A stretch of DNA of 64,000 nt from Microthrixaceae bacterium (GCA_016702505.1 JADJDU010000030.1:310001-374000); one strand, 5' to 3'. Positions 8,560-17,046 are shown, counted from the stretch's first letter. The notes: a model not told the origin generated them from the letters alone. Numbers and translations: made by a program.

Positions 8560-8754
8560 TCAGCGCCGACCCTGGGCCAGCTCGGCCAAGAACTCTTCTT
8601 TGGTCATCTTGGGCTTGTCTGATGCGGTGTCGATGCTGGCGATGGAGTCGCGCATGCGAGACAGCAGATCGGTGCCGCCGCTGGGAGCCGAGGCCCAGTG
8701 CTGGTCGAGCGCCCTGCTGAACTGTTCGGTGGTGAGATCCTCGGGGTGTTCCAT
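8560..8754 (-). CDS. Small hypothetical protein (64 aa)
   Basis: A strong ribosome site (GGGAGG) lies 7 nt before the ATG, and the product has ordinary composition with two predicted helices (LTTEQFSRALDQHW, and a C-terminal KMTKEEFLAELAQGRR). No membrane segment, signal or known motif is seen. It sits 27 bp upstream of the aminotransferase gene and may be co-transcribed. It is too small to place in a family by eye. Confidence 0.6.
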   Translation of the reverse strand: MEHPEDLTTEQFSRALDQHWASAPSGGTDLLSRMRDSIASIDTASDKPKMTKEEFLAELAQGRR

Positions 8755-8865
8755 CGCTTCGCCTCCCTAAGTGCCAACGGTGTGACCCGAGTGGGCCGTG
8801 AGTGCACCGATCGTAGTGCACGCGTCGCAGGAATCCATGGATGTTCTGTTCAAGTTCTGTGACGA

Positions 8866-9675
8866 TCAGGCCGATACTGCGCCCGTAGCGCTCCGTCCGG
8901 GACCGGGAGGTCCGGCAAAGGCCTGGATGATGTCCAGCCACCGCCGCGCATCGGGGCCGGTGGCGGTCACCACGACGTCATTGCGGTGACGACGCCGGGT
9001 GGCGAGCAGGCAGAAGTCCAGGGCTGGCCCTTCGATCCGCTGGAGGGCCGACGGGTCACCCCACACCCACTGCTGCCCATCGGGTCCGTGAAGAATCACC
9101 GTGATGTCCTCGTCGGGAGCCACCTCGCCGTGTACCGAGTAGGCGAAACCTCGGGCCCGCACCGCGATGTGGGCCACATGACGGAGTCGATCAGTGGCTT
9201 GGCGGGTGACAGCGAAGGTGTCGGCGATGTCTTGGCCGTGGGCCCAGGTCTCCATGAGCCGGGCCGTGGCCATGGACGCAGCACCCATCGGGGGCCCAAA
9301 CCAGGGCAGCCGCCCACCGGGTGCGACCTGCCCCAGCGCATCGATGAGCTCACCACGACCCGCTCGCCAGGTCTCGATCAGGGCATCGACACCGCCTTGG
9401 TCGGCCAGGGCCGGAGCCGCCCAGGCCTCGGCTTCAGCGTCCACAAATCCATCGGGGTCGTGCATGGCTCGATCCAGGAGGGCCCCGAAGTCGGCGGGGT
9501 CGGTAGCGGCCAGCACCGCGGCCCGGTCCGTCCAGGCCAGGTGGGCTATCTGATGGGCCACGGTCCAGCCTGGCGCTGGGGTCGGTCGGTCCCACGCGTC
9601 GAGTCGTTCGGCGACGAGCGCGTCGAGGGCATCGCTCTCGGCAACCAGATCGTCCAGCAGTCGGTCGAGGTCCAT
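8866..9675 (-). CDS. TIGR03084-type DinB-like metal-binding protein
   Basis: The 269-residue protein has the four-helix DinB/MDMPI pattern: an N-terminal helix pair with PAPGWTVAHQIAHLAWTDRAA, where two histidines would bind metal, and a later helix METWAHGQDIAD supplying the third histidine. The C-terminal 100 residues include a short beta domain (DEDITVILHGPDG, then a final DFCLLATRRRHR helix) matching the actinobacterial TIGR03084 family. Members are related to mycothiol-dependent maleylpyruvate isomerase, but no reaction is known for this subgroup. It is divergent from the SRPBCC gene with only 35 bp between the starts, so their promoters must overlap. Confidence 0.8.
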   Translation of the reverse strand: MDLDRLLDDLVAESDALDALVAERLDAWDRPTPAPGWTVAHQIAHLAWTDRAAVLAATDPADFGALLDRAMHDPDGFVDAEAEAWAAPALADQGGVDALIETWRAGRGELIDALGQVAPGGRLPWFGPPMGAASMATARLMETWAHGQDIADTFAVTRQATDRLRHVAHIAVRARGFAYSVHGEVAPDEDITVILHGPDGQQWVWGDPSALQRIEGPALDFCLLATRRRHRNDVVVTATGPDARRWLDIIQAFAGPPGPGRSATGAVSA

Positions 9676-9698
9676 GACCGGAACTCTCCCACAGGGGT

Positions 9699-9704
9699 TA
9701 CGCT
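9699..9704 (+). promoter_or_regulatory. Candidate leaderless -10 element for the SRPBCC gene
   Basis: TACGCT, 6 nt before ATG 9711. Confidence 0.45.
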
Positions 9705-9710
9705 CCGGCG

Positions 9711-10169
9711 ATGGCCACCGACACCATCACCGTGGAGCGACAGATCGCTGCTCCGCCCGAAGCAATCTTCGCCCTCGTCGCCGATGCCAGCCGGCACCGT
9801 GACATCGACGGTTCCGGCACGGTCCGAGACGCGAAAGGTGCGGCCAACGTGCTCAAGGCCGGATCCACCTTCGGCATGGCCATGAAGTGGGGCGTGCCCT
9901 ACTCGATGGTGAACACGGTCATCGAGTTCGAGCAGGATCGGCGCATCGCCTGGCAGACCCGGGGTCCGGGTCCGCTCGGCAAGGTCATGGGCGGACGGAT
10001 CTGGCGCTACGAGTTGGAGCCGAGCGAAGGTGGGACCCTGGTCAAGGAGACTTGGGACATCTCCCAGGAATCGGCGCTGGGCAAGCCCGGGGTCCGACGG
10101 TTGGCCGACATGACCCGCAAGAACATGGAGAAGACGCTGGCCCGCATAGAGGCCCTCGTCACCGCCTGA
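9711..10169 (+). CDS. SRPBCC-fold (polyketide cyclase/START-like) protein
   Basis: The 152-residue protein starts with ATDTITVERQIAAPPEAIFA, the usual first strand and helix of START-like small-molecule-binding proteins, followed by DASRHRDIDGSGTV and a central curved sheet (FGMAMKWGVPYSMVNTVIEF, WRYELEPSEGGTLVKETWD), and ends in the long C-terminal helix NMEKTLARIEAL that closes the cavity. The whole length is one domain, as expected. The ligand is unknown. The ATG lies 6 nt after a TACGCT element. Confidence 0.8.
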   Translation: MATDTITVERQIAAPPEAIFALVADASRHRDIDGSGTVRDAKGAANVLKAGSTFGMAMKWGVPYSMVNTVIEFEQDRRIAWQTRGPGPLGKVMGGRIWRYELEPSEGGTLVKETWDISQESALGKPGVRRLADMTRKNMEKTLARIEALVTA

Positions 10170-10180
10170 ACCAAGTGTCG

Positions 10181-10217
10181 ATAGCGCGCGGCTATCGACG
10201 ACATAGCCACAATCGAT
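10181..10217 (+). promoter_or_regulatory. OxyR binding site upstream of ahpC
   Basis: The four OxyR half-elements occur with exact 7-nt spacing: ATAG (10181-10184), CTAT (10192-10195), ATAG (10203-10206) and CGAT (10214-10217). The consensus is ATAG-N7-CTAT-N7-ATAG-N7-CTAT, so 15 of 16 defined bases match. It lies about 120 bp before the ahpC start, and an oxyR gene is the third gene of the same cluster. Tetrameric OxyR would bind one face of the DNA here and activate transcription on oxidation. Confidence 0.85.
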
Positions 10218-10229
10218 CGACTTTGGCAA

Positions 10230-10268
10230 TTGAACCTCGGATTTCCGATCTATAGTTCCTATCGGAAA
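10230..10268 (+). promoter_or_regulatory. ahpC promoter with inverted repeat over the -10
   Basis: TATAGT (10251-10256) is a good -10 and TTGAAC (10230-10235) a possible -35, though the spacer is only 15 bp, as in activator-dependent promoters. The -10 lies in the 11-nt centre of a perfect inverted repeat, TTTCCGAT (10242-10249) and ATCGGAAA (10261-10268). The repeat could be an operator for a second regulator or form a 5' UTR stem. Confidence 0.55.
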
Positions 10269-10299
10269 GTTCCCTACAAGTTCCTGAGGTACACGAGCC

Positions 10300-10896
10300 A
10301 TGACCCTGGTCAACTCCGAGATCAAGCCCTTCTCCACCACCGCCTTCCACAACGGTGCCTTCGTCGATGTGACCGACGCCGACGTGCGCGGCAAGTGGGC
10401 GGTGTTCTTCTTCTACCCGGCCGACTTCACCTTCGTTTGCCCCACCGAACTGGGCGACATGGCCGACCACTACGCCGAGCTCCAAGGCCTGGGCGTCGAG
10501 GTCTACTCGGTGTCCACCGACACCCACTTCGTGCACAAGGCCTGGCACGAGGCCTCCGAGACCATCGCCAAGATCACCTACCCGATGCTCGGCGACCCCA
10601 GCGGTGACATCTCCCGCAACTTCGGGGTCATGCGCGGCCAGCAGTTCGATGACGGCGACCCGGTCGGCAACGGCATCGGCCTCGCCGACCGCGGCACCTT
10701 CCTGGTCGACCCCGACGGCGTGATCCAGTTTGAAGAGGTCACCGCCGAGGGCATCGGCCGCAACGCCGCCGAACTTCTCCGCAAGATCAAGGCCGCGCAG
10801 TACGTGCGCAGCCACCCGGGCGAGGTCTGCCCCGCCAAGTGGGAAGAGGGCGAAGCCACCCTGGCTCCCTCCCTCGACCTCGTAGGCAAGATCTGA
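10300..10896 (+). CDS. ahpC: Alkyl hydroperoxide reductase subunit C (typical 2-Cys peroxiredoxin)
   Basis: The 198-residue protein reduces H2O2, organic peroxides and peroxynitrite in the cytoplasm. The peroxidatic cysteine is in FVCPTE near residue 47 and the resolving cysteine in PGEVCPAKW near residue 177. The C-terminal block from KIKAAQYVRSHPGEV to the end is almost the same as in enterobacterial AhpC, and differs from the mycobacterial AhpC that works with AhpD. About ten extra residues (around MRGQQFDDGDPVGNG) precede GLADRGTF compared with the enterobacterial form. A TGAGGT ribosome site lies 10 nt before the ATG. It is the first gene of ahpC-ahpF-oxyR, under an OxyR site. Confidence 0.96.
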   Translation: MTLVNSEIKPFSTTAFHNGAFVDVTDADVRGKWAVFFFYPADFTFVCPTELGDMADHYAELQGLGVEVYSVSTDTHFVHKAWHEASETIAKITYPMLGDPSGDISRNFGVMRGQQFDDGDPVGNGIGLADRGTFLVDPDGVIQFEEVTAEGIGRNAAELLRKIKAAQYVRSHPGEVCPAKWEEGEATLAPSLDLVGKI

Positions 10897-10916
10897 CCTA
10901 ACCCCCCCCGAGATCC

Positions 10917-10952
10917 GTCGGGTGTGGGGGTTCCCGCCACCCCACACCCGAC
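10917..10952 (+). terminator. Strong hairpin between ahpC and ahpF
   Basis: GTCGGGTGTGGGG (10917-10929) pairs perfectly with CCCCACACCCGAC (10940-10952) around a 10-nt loop: 13 bp, almost all G-C. No T tract follows, so it may cause partial termination or protect the 3' end of ahpC mRNA, giving more AhpC than AhpF. This fits AhpC being needed in excess of its reductase. Confidence 0.65.
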
Positions 10953-11059
10953 ACCTCGGCCACGAAGGGCTCTGCCCCCGAGCCCCCGGTGGGATGCCGC
11001 TCCTCTCGGTGCGGCTCTGCGCTGCTTCACATCTCCTCACGCTTCACGGAGTGATCACC

Positions 11060-12652
11060 ATGCTCGACGCCAATCTCGCTGCCCAGCTCAAGACCCACTT
11101 GGAGAAGGTCACCCACCCCGTCGAGCTGATCGCCGCCCTCGACGATGGGGCCAAGTCCACCGAGTTGTGGAACCTGCTCGAACAGATCGCGTCGCTGTCG
11201 CCCAGCCTCAGAGCCCGACGTCTGGAAGAGGTCCCACCAGGGACCCGGCTCCCGTCGTTCACCATCGAACGGACCGGAACCGATACCTCGGTGCGATTCG
11301 CGGGGATTCCGCTAGGGCACGAGTTCACCTCGCTGGTGCTGGCCCTGCTCCAGGTGGGAGGCCACCCCTCCACCGCTGACCCCGCCGTGCTCCAACAGGT
11401 TCGGGACCTACCCGGCGACTACCACTTCGAGACCTTCTTCTCGCTCACCTGCCAGAACTGCCCCGACGTGGTCCAGGCCCTGAACCTGATGAGCGTCATC
11501 AACCCCCGCATCCGCCACGAGTCGATCGACGGTGCCTTGTTCCAAGATGAGGTCGAGGCCCGCAAGGTGATGGCCGTGCCCTCGGTGTTCCTCAACGGCG
11601 AGCCCTTCGACCAGGGTCGCATGAGCCTCGAACAGATCGTGGCCCGCCTAGACACCGGAGCCGCCGAACGCCAGGCTGCTGCCATCGCCGACAAGGACCC
11701 CTTCGACGTGTTGGTGGTGGGCGGTGGTCCCGCCGGCGCGGCCGCTGCCGTATACGCCGCCCGCAAGGGCATCAACACCGGGGTGGCCGCCGATCGCTTC
11801 GGCGGCCAGGTGCTCGACACGATGGCCATCGAGAACTTCATCTCGGTGCCCTACACCGAAGGCCCCAAGCTGGCCACCGCGCTCGAACAACACGTCCGCG
11901 AGTACGACGTCGATGTGATGAACCTCCAAGAGGCCACCCGCCTGGTGCCCGCCGGCGACGACGGGCTGACCACCATCGAGTTGGCCAACGGTGCCAGCCT
12001 CAAGGCCCGCGCCGTGGTTATCTCCACCGGGGCTCGCTGGCGCACCATGGGTGTCCCCGGCGAAGCCGAGTACCGCAACAAGGGCGTTGCCTACTGCCCC
12101 CACTGTGACGGACCGCTGTTCAAGGGCAAGCGGGTGGCGGTGATCGGCGGAGGCAACTCCGGCGTCGAGGCGGCCATCGACCTGGCCGGGATCGTCGCCC
12201 ACGTCACCCTCATCGAGTTCGATTCCCAGCTTCGGGCCGACGACGTGCTCCAGCGCAAGCTGCACAGCCTGCCCAACGTGGACGTCGTGGTGAGCGCCCT
12301 GTCCACCGAGGTGCTGGGCGACGGCGAACAGGTGACCGGAATCGTCTACACCGACCGCACCACCGATGAGAGCCACACCGTCGACCTGGATGGGATCTTC
12401 GTGCAGATCGGTCTCTTGCCCAACACCGAATGGCTGAAGGGGACCGTCGGGCTGTCACCGCGAGGCGAGGTCGAGATCGACGACCGAGGCCAGACGTCGG
12501 TGCCGGGCGTGTTCGCCGCCGGGGACTGCACCACCGTTCCCTACAAGCAGATCGTGATCGCCATGGGAGCTGGGGCCACTGCGGCGCTCAGCGCCTTCGA
12601 CCACCTGATCCGCACATCGGCTCCAGCCGAGCCGGCCCTGGCCTCGGTCTGA
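11060..12652 (+). CDS. ahpF: Alkyl hydroperoxide reductase subunit F
   Basis: The 530-residue flavoprotein passes electrons from NAD(P)H through FAD and two CxxC centres to AhpC. The N-terminal part (residues 1-200) is the double-thioredoxin-fold domain with CQNC near residue 132. Then come the FAD-binding VVGGGPAGAAAAVYAARKG near residue 220, the redox CPHC near residue 350, the NADH-binding VIGGGNSGVEAA near residue 363, and the C-terminal FAD-contact GVFAAGDC near residue 488. The length matches the family (about 520). ATG 11060 has GGAG just upstream; the longer frame is not used. It lies between ahpC and oxyR, 27 bp before the latter. Confidence 0.95.
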   Translation: MLDANLAAQLKTHLEKVTHPVELIAALDDGAKSTELWNLLEQIASLSPSLRARRLEEVPPGTRLPSFTIERTGTDTSVRFAGIPLGHEFTSLVLALLQVGGHPSTADPAVLQQVRDLPGDYHFETFFSLTCQNCPDVVQALNLMSVINPRIRHESIDGALFQDEVEARKVMAVPSVFLNGEPFDQGRMSLEQIVARLDTGAAERQAAAIADKDPFDVLVVGGGPAGAAAAVYAARKGINTGVAADRFGGQVLDTMAIENFISVPYTEGPKLATALEQHVREYDVDVMNLQEATRLVPAGDDGLTTIELANGASLKARAVVISTGARWRTMGVPGEAEYRNKGVAYCPHCDGPLFKGKRVAVIGGGNSGVEAAIDLAGIVAHVTLIEFDSQLRADDVLQRKLHSLPNVDVVVSALSTEVLGDGEQVTGIVYTDRTTDESHTVDLDGIFVQIGLLPNTEWLKGTVGLSPRGEVEIDDRGQTSVPGVFAAGDCTTVPYKQIVIAMGAGATAALSAFDHLIRTSAPAEPALASV

Positions 12653-12679
12653 GCCCAGCCGACGACCGGAGGAACCACG

Positions 12680-13588
12680 GTGAACCTTCGGGATCTGTCC
12701 TACCTGGTGGCGGTGGCTGACCACCGCCACTTCGGTAGGGCGGCACAAGCCTGCTACATCAGCCAGCCCACCCTGTCGACCCAGATCAAGAAGCTGGAGC
12801 GAGAGCTCGGGGTTGCTCTGGTGGAGCGCAGCTCTCGACGGATCCTGCTCACCCCCGCCGGCGAGCAGGTGGTGGCCCGGGCCCGCGGCGTTCTCAGCCA
12901 GGTCGACGACATCCATCGGGTAGCCGCTCAAGCCCGCGATCCCGAGGCCGGCAGCATCCGCCTTGGACTGTTCCCCACCCTGGCCCCGTACCTCTTGCCC
13001 CACGTCGTGCCCGGCATCCACACCCGGTTCCCACACCTCGAACTCCTTCTGGTCGAGGAGAAGACCGAGGTGATCCTGACCCAGCTCCGCTCCGGTCAGC
13101 TCGACGCCGGGGTCCTGGCCCTACCGGTCAACCACGACGGGCTGTGCCTGCAGCCGTTGTTCACCGAGGATTTCGTCCTCGCCGTTCCCGCCACCCATCC
13201 GCTGGCCGCCGTACCCGGACAGATCGATCGCACCGTCCTGGCCGGGCTGGATCTCTTGTTGCTCGAGGAGGGCCACTGCCTACGTGATCAGGCGCTCGAG
13301 GTGTGCAGCCTGGCGGGCGGAACCGAACGCCGTGGCTTTCGGGCCACCAGCCTCGAGACCCTCCGCCAGATGGTGGCGGCCGGGGTGGGTGTCACGCTGC
13401 TTCCCGAGCTGGCGATCCAGGCTCCCGTCGCTCCGTCGGAGGACATCGTGCTCCTGCGGTTCAACGACCCCGCCCCCAGCCGTCAGATCGCCCTTCTGTG
13501 GCGAGAGACCAGTACCTACCAGGACCTGCTTCCCGAGCTCGCCGCCAAGCTGGCCGAGTTGCCCGCAGGACTGGTCGGCTCGACCTGA
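12680..13588 (+). CDS. oxyR: LysR-family peroxide sensor OxyR
   Basis: The 302-residue regulator has the LysR winged helix at its N-terminus (HFGRAAQACYISQPTLSTQIKKLE, residues 17-40) and a periplasmic-binding-protein-like sensor domain. The redox cysteines of OxyR are conserved: EEGHC, then a cysteine nine residues later in ALEVC, near residues 199 and 208, which form a disulfide on contact with H2O2. GTG 12680 was chosen for its GGAGG ribosome site. Being third in the ahpCF operon with the OxyR site in front of ahpC gives positive feedback, unlike the common divergent oxyR-ahpCD layout of other actinobacteria. Confidence 0.94.
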   Translation: MNLRDLSYLVAVADHRHFGRAAQACYISQPTLSTQIKKLERELGVALVERSSRRILLTPAGEQVVARARGVLSQVDDIHRVAAQARDPEAGSIRLGLFPTLAPYLLPHVVPGIHTRFPHLELLLVEEKTEVILTQLRSGQLDAGVLALPVNHDGLCLQPLFTEDFVLAVPATHPLAAVPGQIDRTVLAGLDLLLLEEGHCLRDQALEVCSLAGGTERRGFRATSLETLRQMVAAGVGVTLLPELAIQAPVAPSEDIVLLRFNDPAPSRQIALLWRETSTYQDLLPELAAKLAELPAGLVGST

Positions 13589-13621
13589 TCGGCGCATAGA
13601 CATCCCGAGCGATAGGTCCGG

Positions 13622-14152
13622 TCACACCGCAGGACCGGGGCGCGACGCGTCTGGCCTGAACGCCGGGGTCCAGCCCGCCAGTTCCAGGAGGATTCCGTCG
13701 GGACCGAAGAAGTACACCGACCGGACGAAGACGTCTTCGGTGACCGTCGGTGACAGGCCGAACTCGGAATCGTCGTGGTTCCACACCTCGGTGCACTCGA
13801 TGCCAGCGTCGATGAGTCGGGCCCGGTAGTCCTCGATGAGATCGGGGTCCACAGCGAAGGCAAGGTGGTTCATGGATCCCACCGCGCTGGGGATCTCGCC
13901 CCGATCGGGCAGGCACGGCGCTGACGCCACACCAGGGGCGACGGGCGGAGCCTCAGGGAACCAGAAGAAGGCGAGGTGGTCGTCCCCGCCGATGTCGAAG
14001 AAGAAGTGCTGGCCCATCCCGGCGGGCAGGTCGATGGTCTTCACCAGAGGAAAGCCGAGCAGCCCCTGGTAGAAGTCGACGGTGCGCGCCATGTCCGAGC
14101 ACACCAGGGCCACATGGTTGACGCCGTTGGTCTTGATCCCCAGGTCGGTCAT
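13622..14152 (-). CDS. VOC-superfamily (glyoxalase/dioxygenase fold) protein
   Basis: The 176-residue protein has two beta-alpha-beta-beta-beta modules: VNHVALVCSDMARTVDFYQGLLG near the start and MNHLAFAVDPDLIEDYRARLIDAG in the second half. Candidate metal ligands are the His in each NH(V/L)A strand and the Glu in GILLELAGW near the end, so a metal-dependent enzyme is likely. The substrate cannot be deduced. The ATG at 14152 was chosen over an upstream TTG. It is downstream of the LLM oxidoreductase on the same strand, 33 bp from the end of that gene. Confidence 0.85.
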   Translation of the reverse strand: MTDLGIKTNGVNHVALVCSDMARTVDFYQGLLGFPLVKTIDLPAGMGQHFFFDIGGDDHLAFFWFPEAPPVAPGVASAPCLPDRGEIPSAVGSMNHLAFAVDPDLIEDYRARLIDAGIECTEVWNHDDSEFGLSPTVTEDVFVRSVYFFGPDGILLELAGWTPAFRPDASRPGPAV

Positions 14153-14185
14153 GGCGCCAGCCAATCACGTCTGACCCGAGCGCGC

Positions 14186-15103
14186 TCAGCCCCGGAGCGG
14201 GGCGAAGGCCTCGATCAGGGCGTCGAGCCGGTCCGCCCGTTGAGAACCGGTGCCCAAGGCGAAGTCGGGCACGATCAACTCGTTCACCCCGACCTCGTCG
14301 TAGGCCGCGACCTGCTCGGCGATCCGGGTCGGAGTACCCACCAGCACCGGTCGAGGTGCCAGACCGTCGGCAATGGCCTTTTCCTGGTCGAGGGAGTCGG
14401 TGTCGGTGACGATGACCACGGCCTGGGTGGAACGGATGATCTCACCGGGCTCACGCCCCAGCGCCTCGCAGTGACGCTGCACCACCGCGAACCGTTCGAC
14501 GTTGTGGGCGGGCGTGGACCACATGTTCCACTCGGTGGCGTAGCGAGCCACGATCCCCAACATGCGGTCACCCTTCCCGCCGATCAGTAGGGGCACCGGA
14601 GCCTGGACCGGCTTGGGCTCACAGATGGCATCGGTCACGGTGTAATGGGATCCGGTGACCGAGGTGCGAGGACGGCTCAGGAGCCCGCTGATGATCTCCA
14701 CCCCCTCGGCGAAGCGGTCGATCCTCTGACGCAGCGAGCCCAAGGCGATGCCGTACTGGTCGTGTTCGTTCTCCTGCCACCCGGCCCCAACCCCCAACAG
14801 GAGCCGGCCGCCCGACGCGTGGTCGACGGTGGCCGCCCAGTTGGCCAGCACCGCTGGATGGCGGTACGTCATAGCCAGGACCAAGGTGGCGAGCCTGAGC
14901 CGCGACGTCTCCCCTGCCAGCGCCGCCACCGTGGCCGTCGCCTCCAGCAGCGGGTCGGTGACGGCACCGAAGCCGCCGCCGTCATCGGCCATGAAGTGGT
15001 CAGCGACGTACACACCGTCCCAACCGGTGGCCTCGACGTGGGCCACGAGATCGGAGAGTTCGTTCCAGCTCTTGGACAGCCACGGCCACACGGAGAAGCG
15101 CAT
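14186..15103 (-). CDS. LLM-class (luciferase-like) F420-dependent oxidoreductase
   Basis: The 305-residue protein is a TIM-barrel of the bacterial luciferase-like family. Recognisable parts are the N-terminal MRFSVWPW strand, WDGVYVADHF near residue 30, LATLVLAMTYRHPAVLANWAATVDHASGGRLLLGVGAGW near 75-115, and PLLIGGKGDRMLGIVARYATEWNMW near 180-205. In actinobacteria most members of this shape use coenzyme F420 rather than FMN, so F420 use is inferred. It probably starts leaderless, 8 nt after TAAGGT, and runs just downstream of the amidohydrolase, with 11 bp between. Confidence 0.87.
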   Translation of the reverse strand: MRFSVWPWLSKSWNELSDLVAHVEATGWDGVYVADHFMADDGGGFGAVTDPLLEATATVAALAGETSRLRLATLVLAMTYRHPAVLANWAATVDHASGGRLLLGVGAGWQENEHDQYGIALGSLRQRIDRFAEGVEIISGLLSRPRTSVTGSHYTVTDAICEPKPVQAPVPLLIGGKGDRMLGIVARYATEWNMWSTPAHNVERFAVVQRHCEALGREPGEIIRSTQAVVIVTDTDSLDQEKAIADGLAPRPVLVGTPTRIAEQVAAYDEVGVNELIVPDFALGTGSQRADRLDALIEAFAPLRG

Positions 15104-15111
15104 GGTCGGGG

Positions 15112-15117
15112 ACCTTA
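15112..15117 (-). promoter_or_regulatory. Candidate leaderless -10 element for the LLM gene
   Basis: TAAGGT on the minus strand, 8 nt before ATG 15103. It overlaps the last codons of the upstream amidohydrolase gene. Confidence 0.4.
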
Positions 15118-16835
15118 CCGGGGGCCTCGGATCAGCCGGCCCGGCATTTCACCCGTCAGCTCGTCTCGGTCGACGGTCTGCACGCCGGCCACGAAGGTGG
15201 CGACGTAGCCGCGCCCCCGCTGCACCAGGCGGCGACCGCCAGCTGGAAGGTCGAACACCATGCGGGGCACCTCGAAGCCGAGCCGGTCGAGGTCGATCAC
15301 GTTGATGTCGGCCTTCATTCCCGGGGCGATGATCCCCCGGTCGCACAGCCCGTACAGCGATGCGGTCTCGGCGGTCTGACCGCGGACCACCGACTCCAGG
15401 GTGAGGAGCGGCCCGCGGGTGCGGTCCCTGACCCAGTGGGTGAGCATGAACGTCGGCATCCCGCCGTCGCAGATGGCGCCGCAGTGGGCACCGGCGTCGG
15501 ACAGCCCCAGCCTGGTGCGGGGATGGACCAAGGCGTCGTGGGTCATGGACAGGTCGCCGTAGCTGTAGTTGAAGAACGGGGCGTAGATCATGCCGTTGCC
15601 CTCGGCCGAGGTGAGCTGATCGACCAGGATCTCCATGGCGTCGACGCCCCGCGAACGGGCCTGGGCCGCGATGGAGCGCTCGGCCGGGGGCTCGTAATCG
15701 ATGGCCTCGCCGTCGACCACCCACAGACGTTCGAGCTTGTCCAGCACCACCCGCTGGAACAGGCCCCATCGTCAGGTACCTCGTGGATCAAGCGGCGCCG
15801 CCGCTCCGGTTCGGCCAGAGCCACCAACCGCTCCGGCATGGGCAGGTGGGCCACCTCGCCGTAGGCCGGGTGGAACAGGAGGGGATGGACGCTGCCGTGA
15901 AGGCAGTAGAGGATGCCGATGGACCGACCCGCCACCTGGGCCACGATGGGCAGGTTCTCCGCCGCGGCCTCGTCCAACAGGCCGAGCACCTCCCGCCACA
16001 CGTCGGGGGCACTGTCGGGCTGGTTGACGTTGATGCTGATGGTGACGCCGGTCCGGCGGGCCAGTTCGACCATCCACGGCCACTCCCGCTCCGGTACCAG
16101 CGCGTGGTCGGGCGCGAACTGGAACACCCCGTGCCCGACCCTGGCCATGGCCTCACCGATGGCGATCAGCTCATCGGAGTCCGCGTCGGTACCCGGCACC
16201 AGTTCGCCGGACTTGGACCGATGGAGCGGGGTTCGACTGGTGGAGAACCCCAGCGCCCCCGCCCGTAGCGCCTCCTCGACCAGCTTGGCCATCGACTCGC
16301 GGTCCTCGGCGGTGGCCAGCTCGTTGTCGGCACCGCGGTCACCCATCACGTAGGCCCGCAGGGGCCCGTGGGCGATCTGGGTACCGATGTCGAGAACTCG
16401 GTCTCGAGACTCCAGCACGTCCAGGTACTCGGGGAACGACGTCCATCCCCAGGTGATCCCCTCGTCGAGCGCCGACCCCGGAATGTCCTCGACACCTTCC
16501 ATGAGATTGATCAGCCACTGGTGACGATCGGGTGCCGCCGGAGCGAACCCCACCCCGCAGTTGCCCATGACCACGGTGGTGACACCGTGCCAGGAACTGG
16601 GAGTCATCTCCGGTTCCCACGTTGCCTGGGCGTCGTAGTGGGTGTGGATGTCCACGAAACCGGGGGTGACGACGAGCCCCTCAGCGTCGAACGTCCTGGC
16701 CGCACCCGCGGTGGAAAGCGTCCCCGCGTCCTGCACGGCCACGATCCGACCATGTTCCACCGCGATGTCGGCGGGGCGTCGCGGTACCCCTGAGCCATCC
16801 ACCAGATCGGCGTTGGTGATCACGAGGTCGACCAT
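15115..16835 (-). pseudogene. N-acyl-D-amino-acid deacylase family amidohydrolase, frameshifted
   Basis: Two frames together encode a D-aminoacylase-type amidohydrolase of about 573 residues. The first part carries the N-terminal beta-sandwich strand, the metal-binding HTHYD (near residue 63) and MGNCGVGFAP. It loses frame after EVPDDG; the second frame resumes with LFQRVVLDKLERLW and carries SDAGAHCGAICDGGMPTF, the metal-binding Asp region, through to the normal C-terminus. The break is at a GGGG run (minus strand; 15764-15767); restoring one G would rejoin both parts. Everything else is intact, so a recent mutation or a sequencing error is likely. The start ATG lies 6 nt after TAGGTT. The family removes acyl groups from D-amino acids or acts on related amides. 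Confidence 0.85.
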
Positions 16836-16841
16836 GACCCG

Positions 16842-16847
16842 AACCTA
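16842..16847 (-). promoter_or_regulatory. Candidate leaderless -10 element for the amidohydrolase
   Basis: TAGGTT on the minus strand, 6 nt before ATG 16835. Confidence 0.45.
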
Positions 16848-17040
16848 CAACGGTGACTGTCGCGGTGACACCGGTCCTACCGCGCGCCCAACCGAGCCCG
16901 GGAACGCTCGAGGACCTTCTCGGACCGGGCGGGACTGGCTGATCGTCCGTCCCCTAGCACTTGGACGAACAGGGCCGGAGGTCACAGCGGGCCGGTCAAG
17001 GTTCTCCCGACCACGGGGTGCGTTCGGGCCCGTGGATTCG

Positions 17041-17046
17041 TACCGT
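17041..17046 (+). promoter_or_regulatory. Candidate leaderless -10 element for the AmmeMemoRadiSam cluster
   Basis: TACCGT, 7 nt before GTG 17054. Confidence 0.45.

Noticed and set aside
10192..11040. Minus-strand frame opposite ahpC
   Set aside because: It covers the OxyR site and ahpC, and the product is low-complexity.
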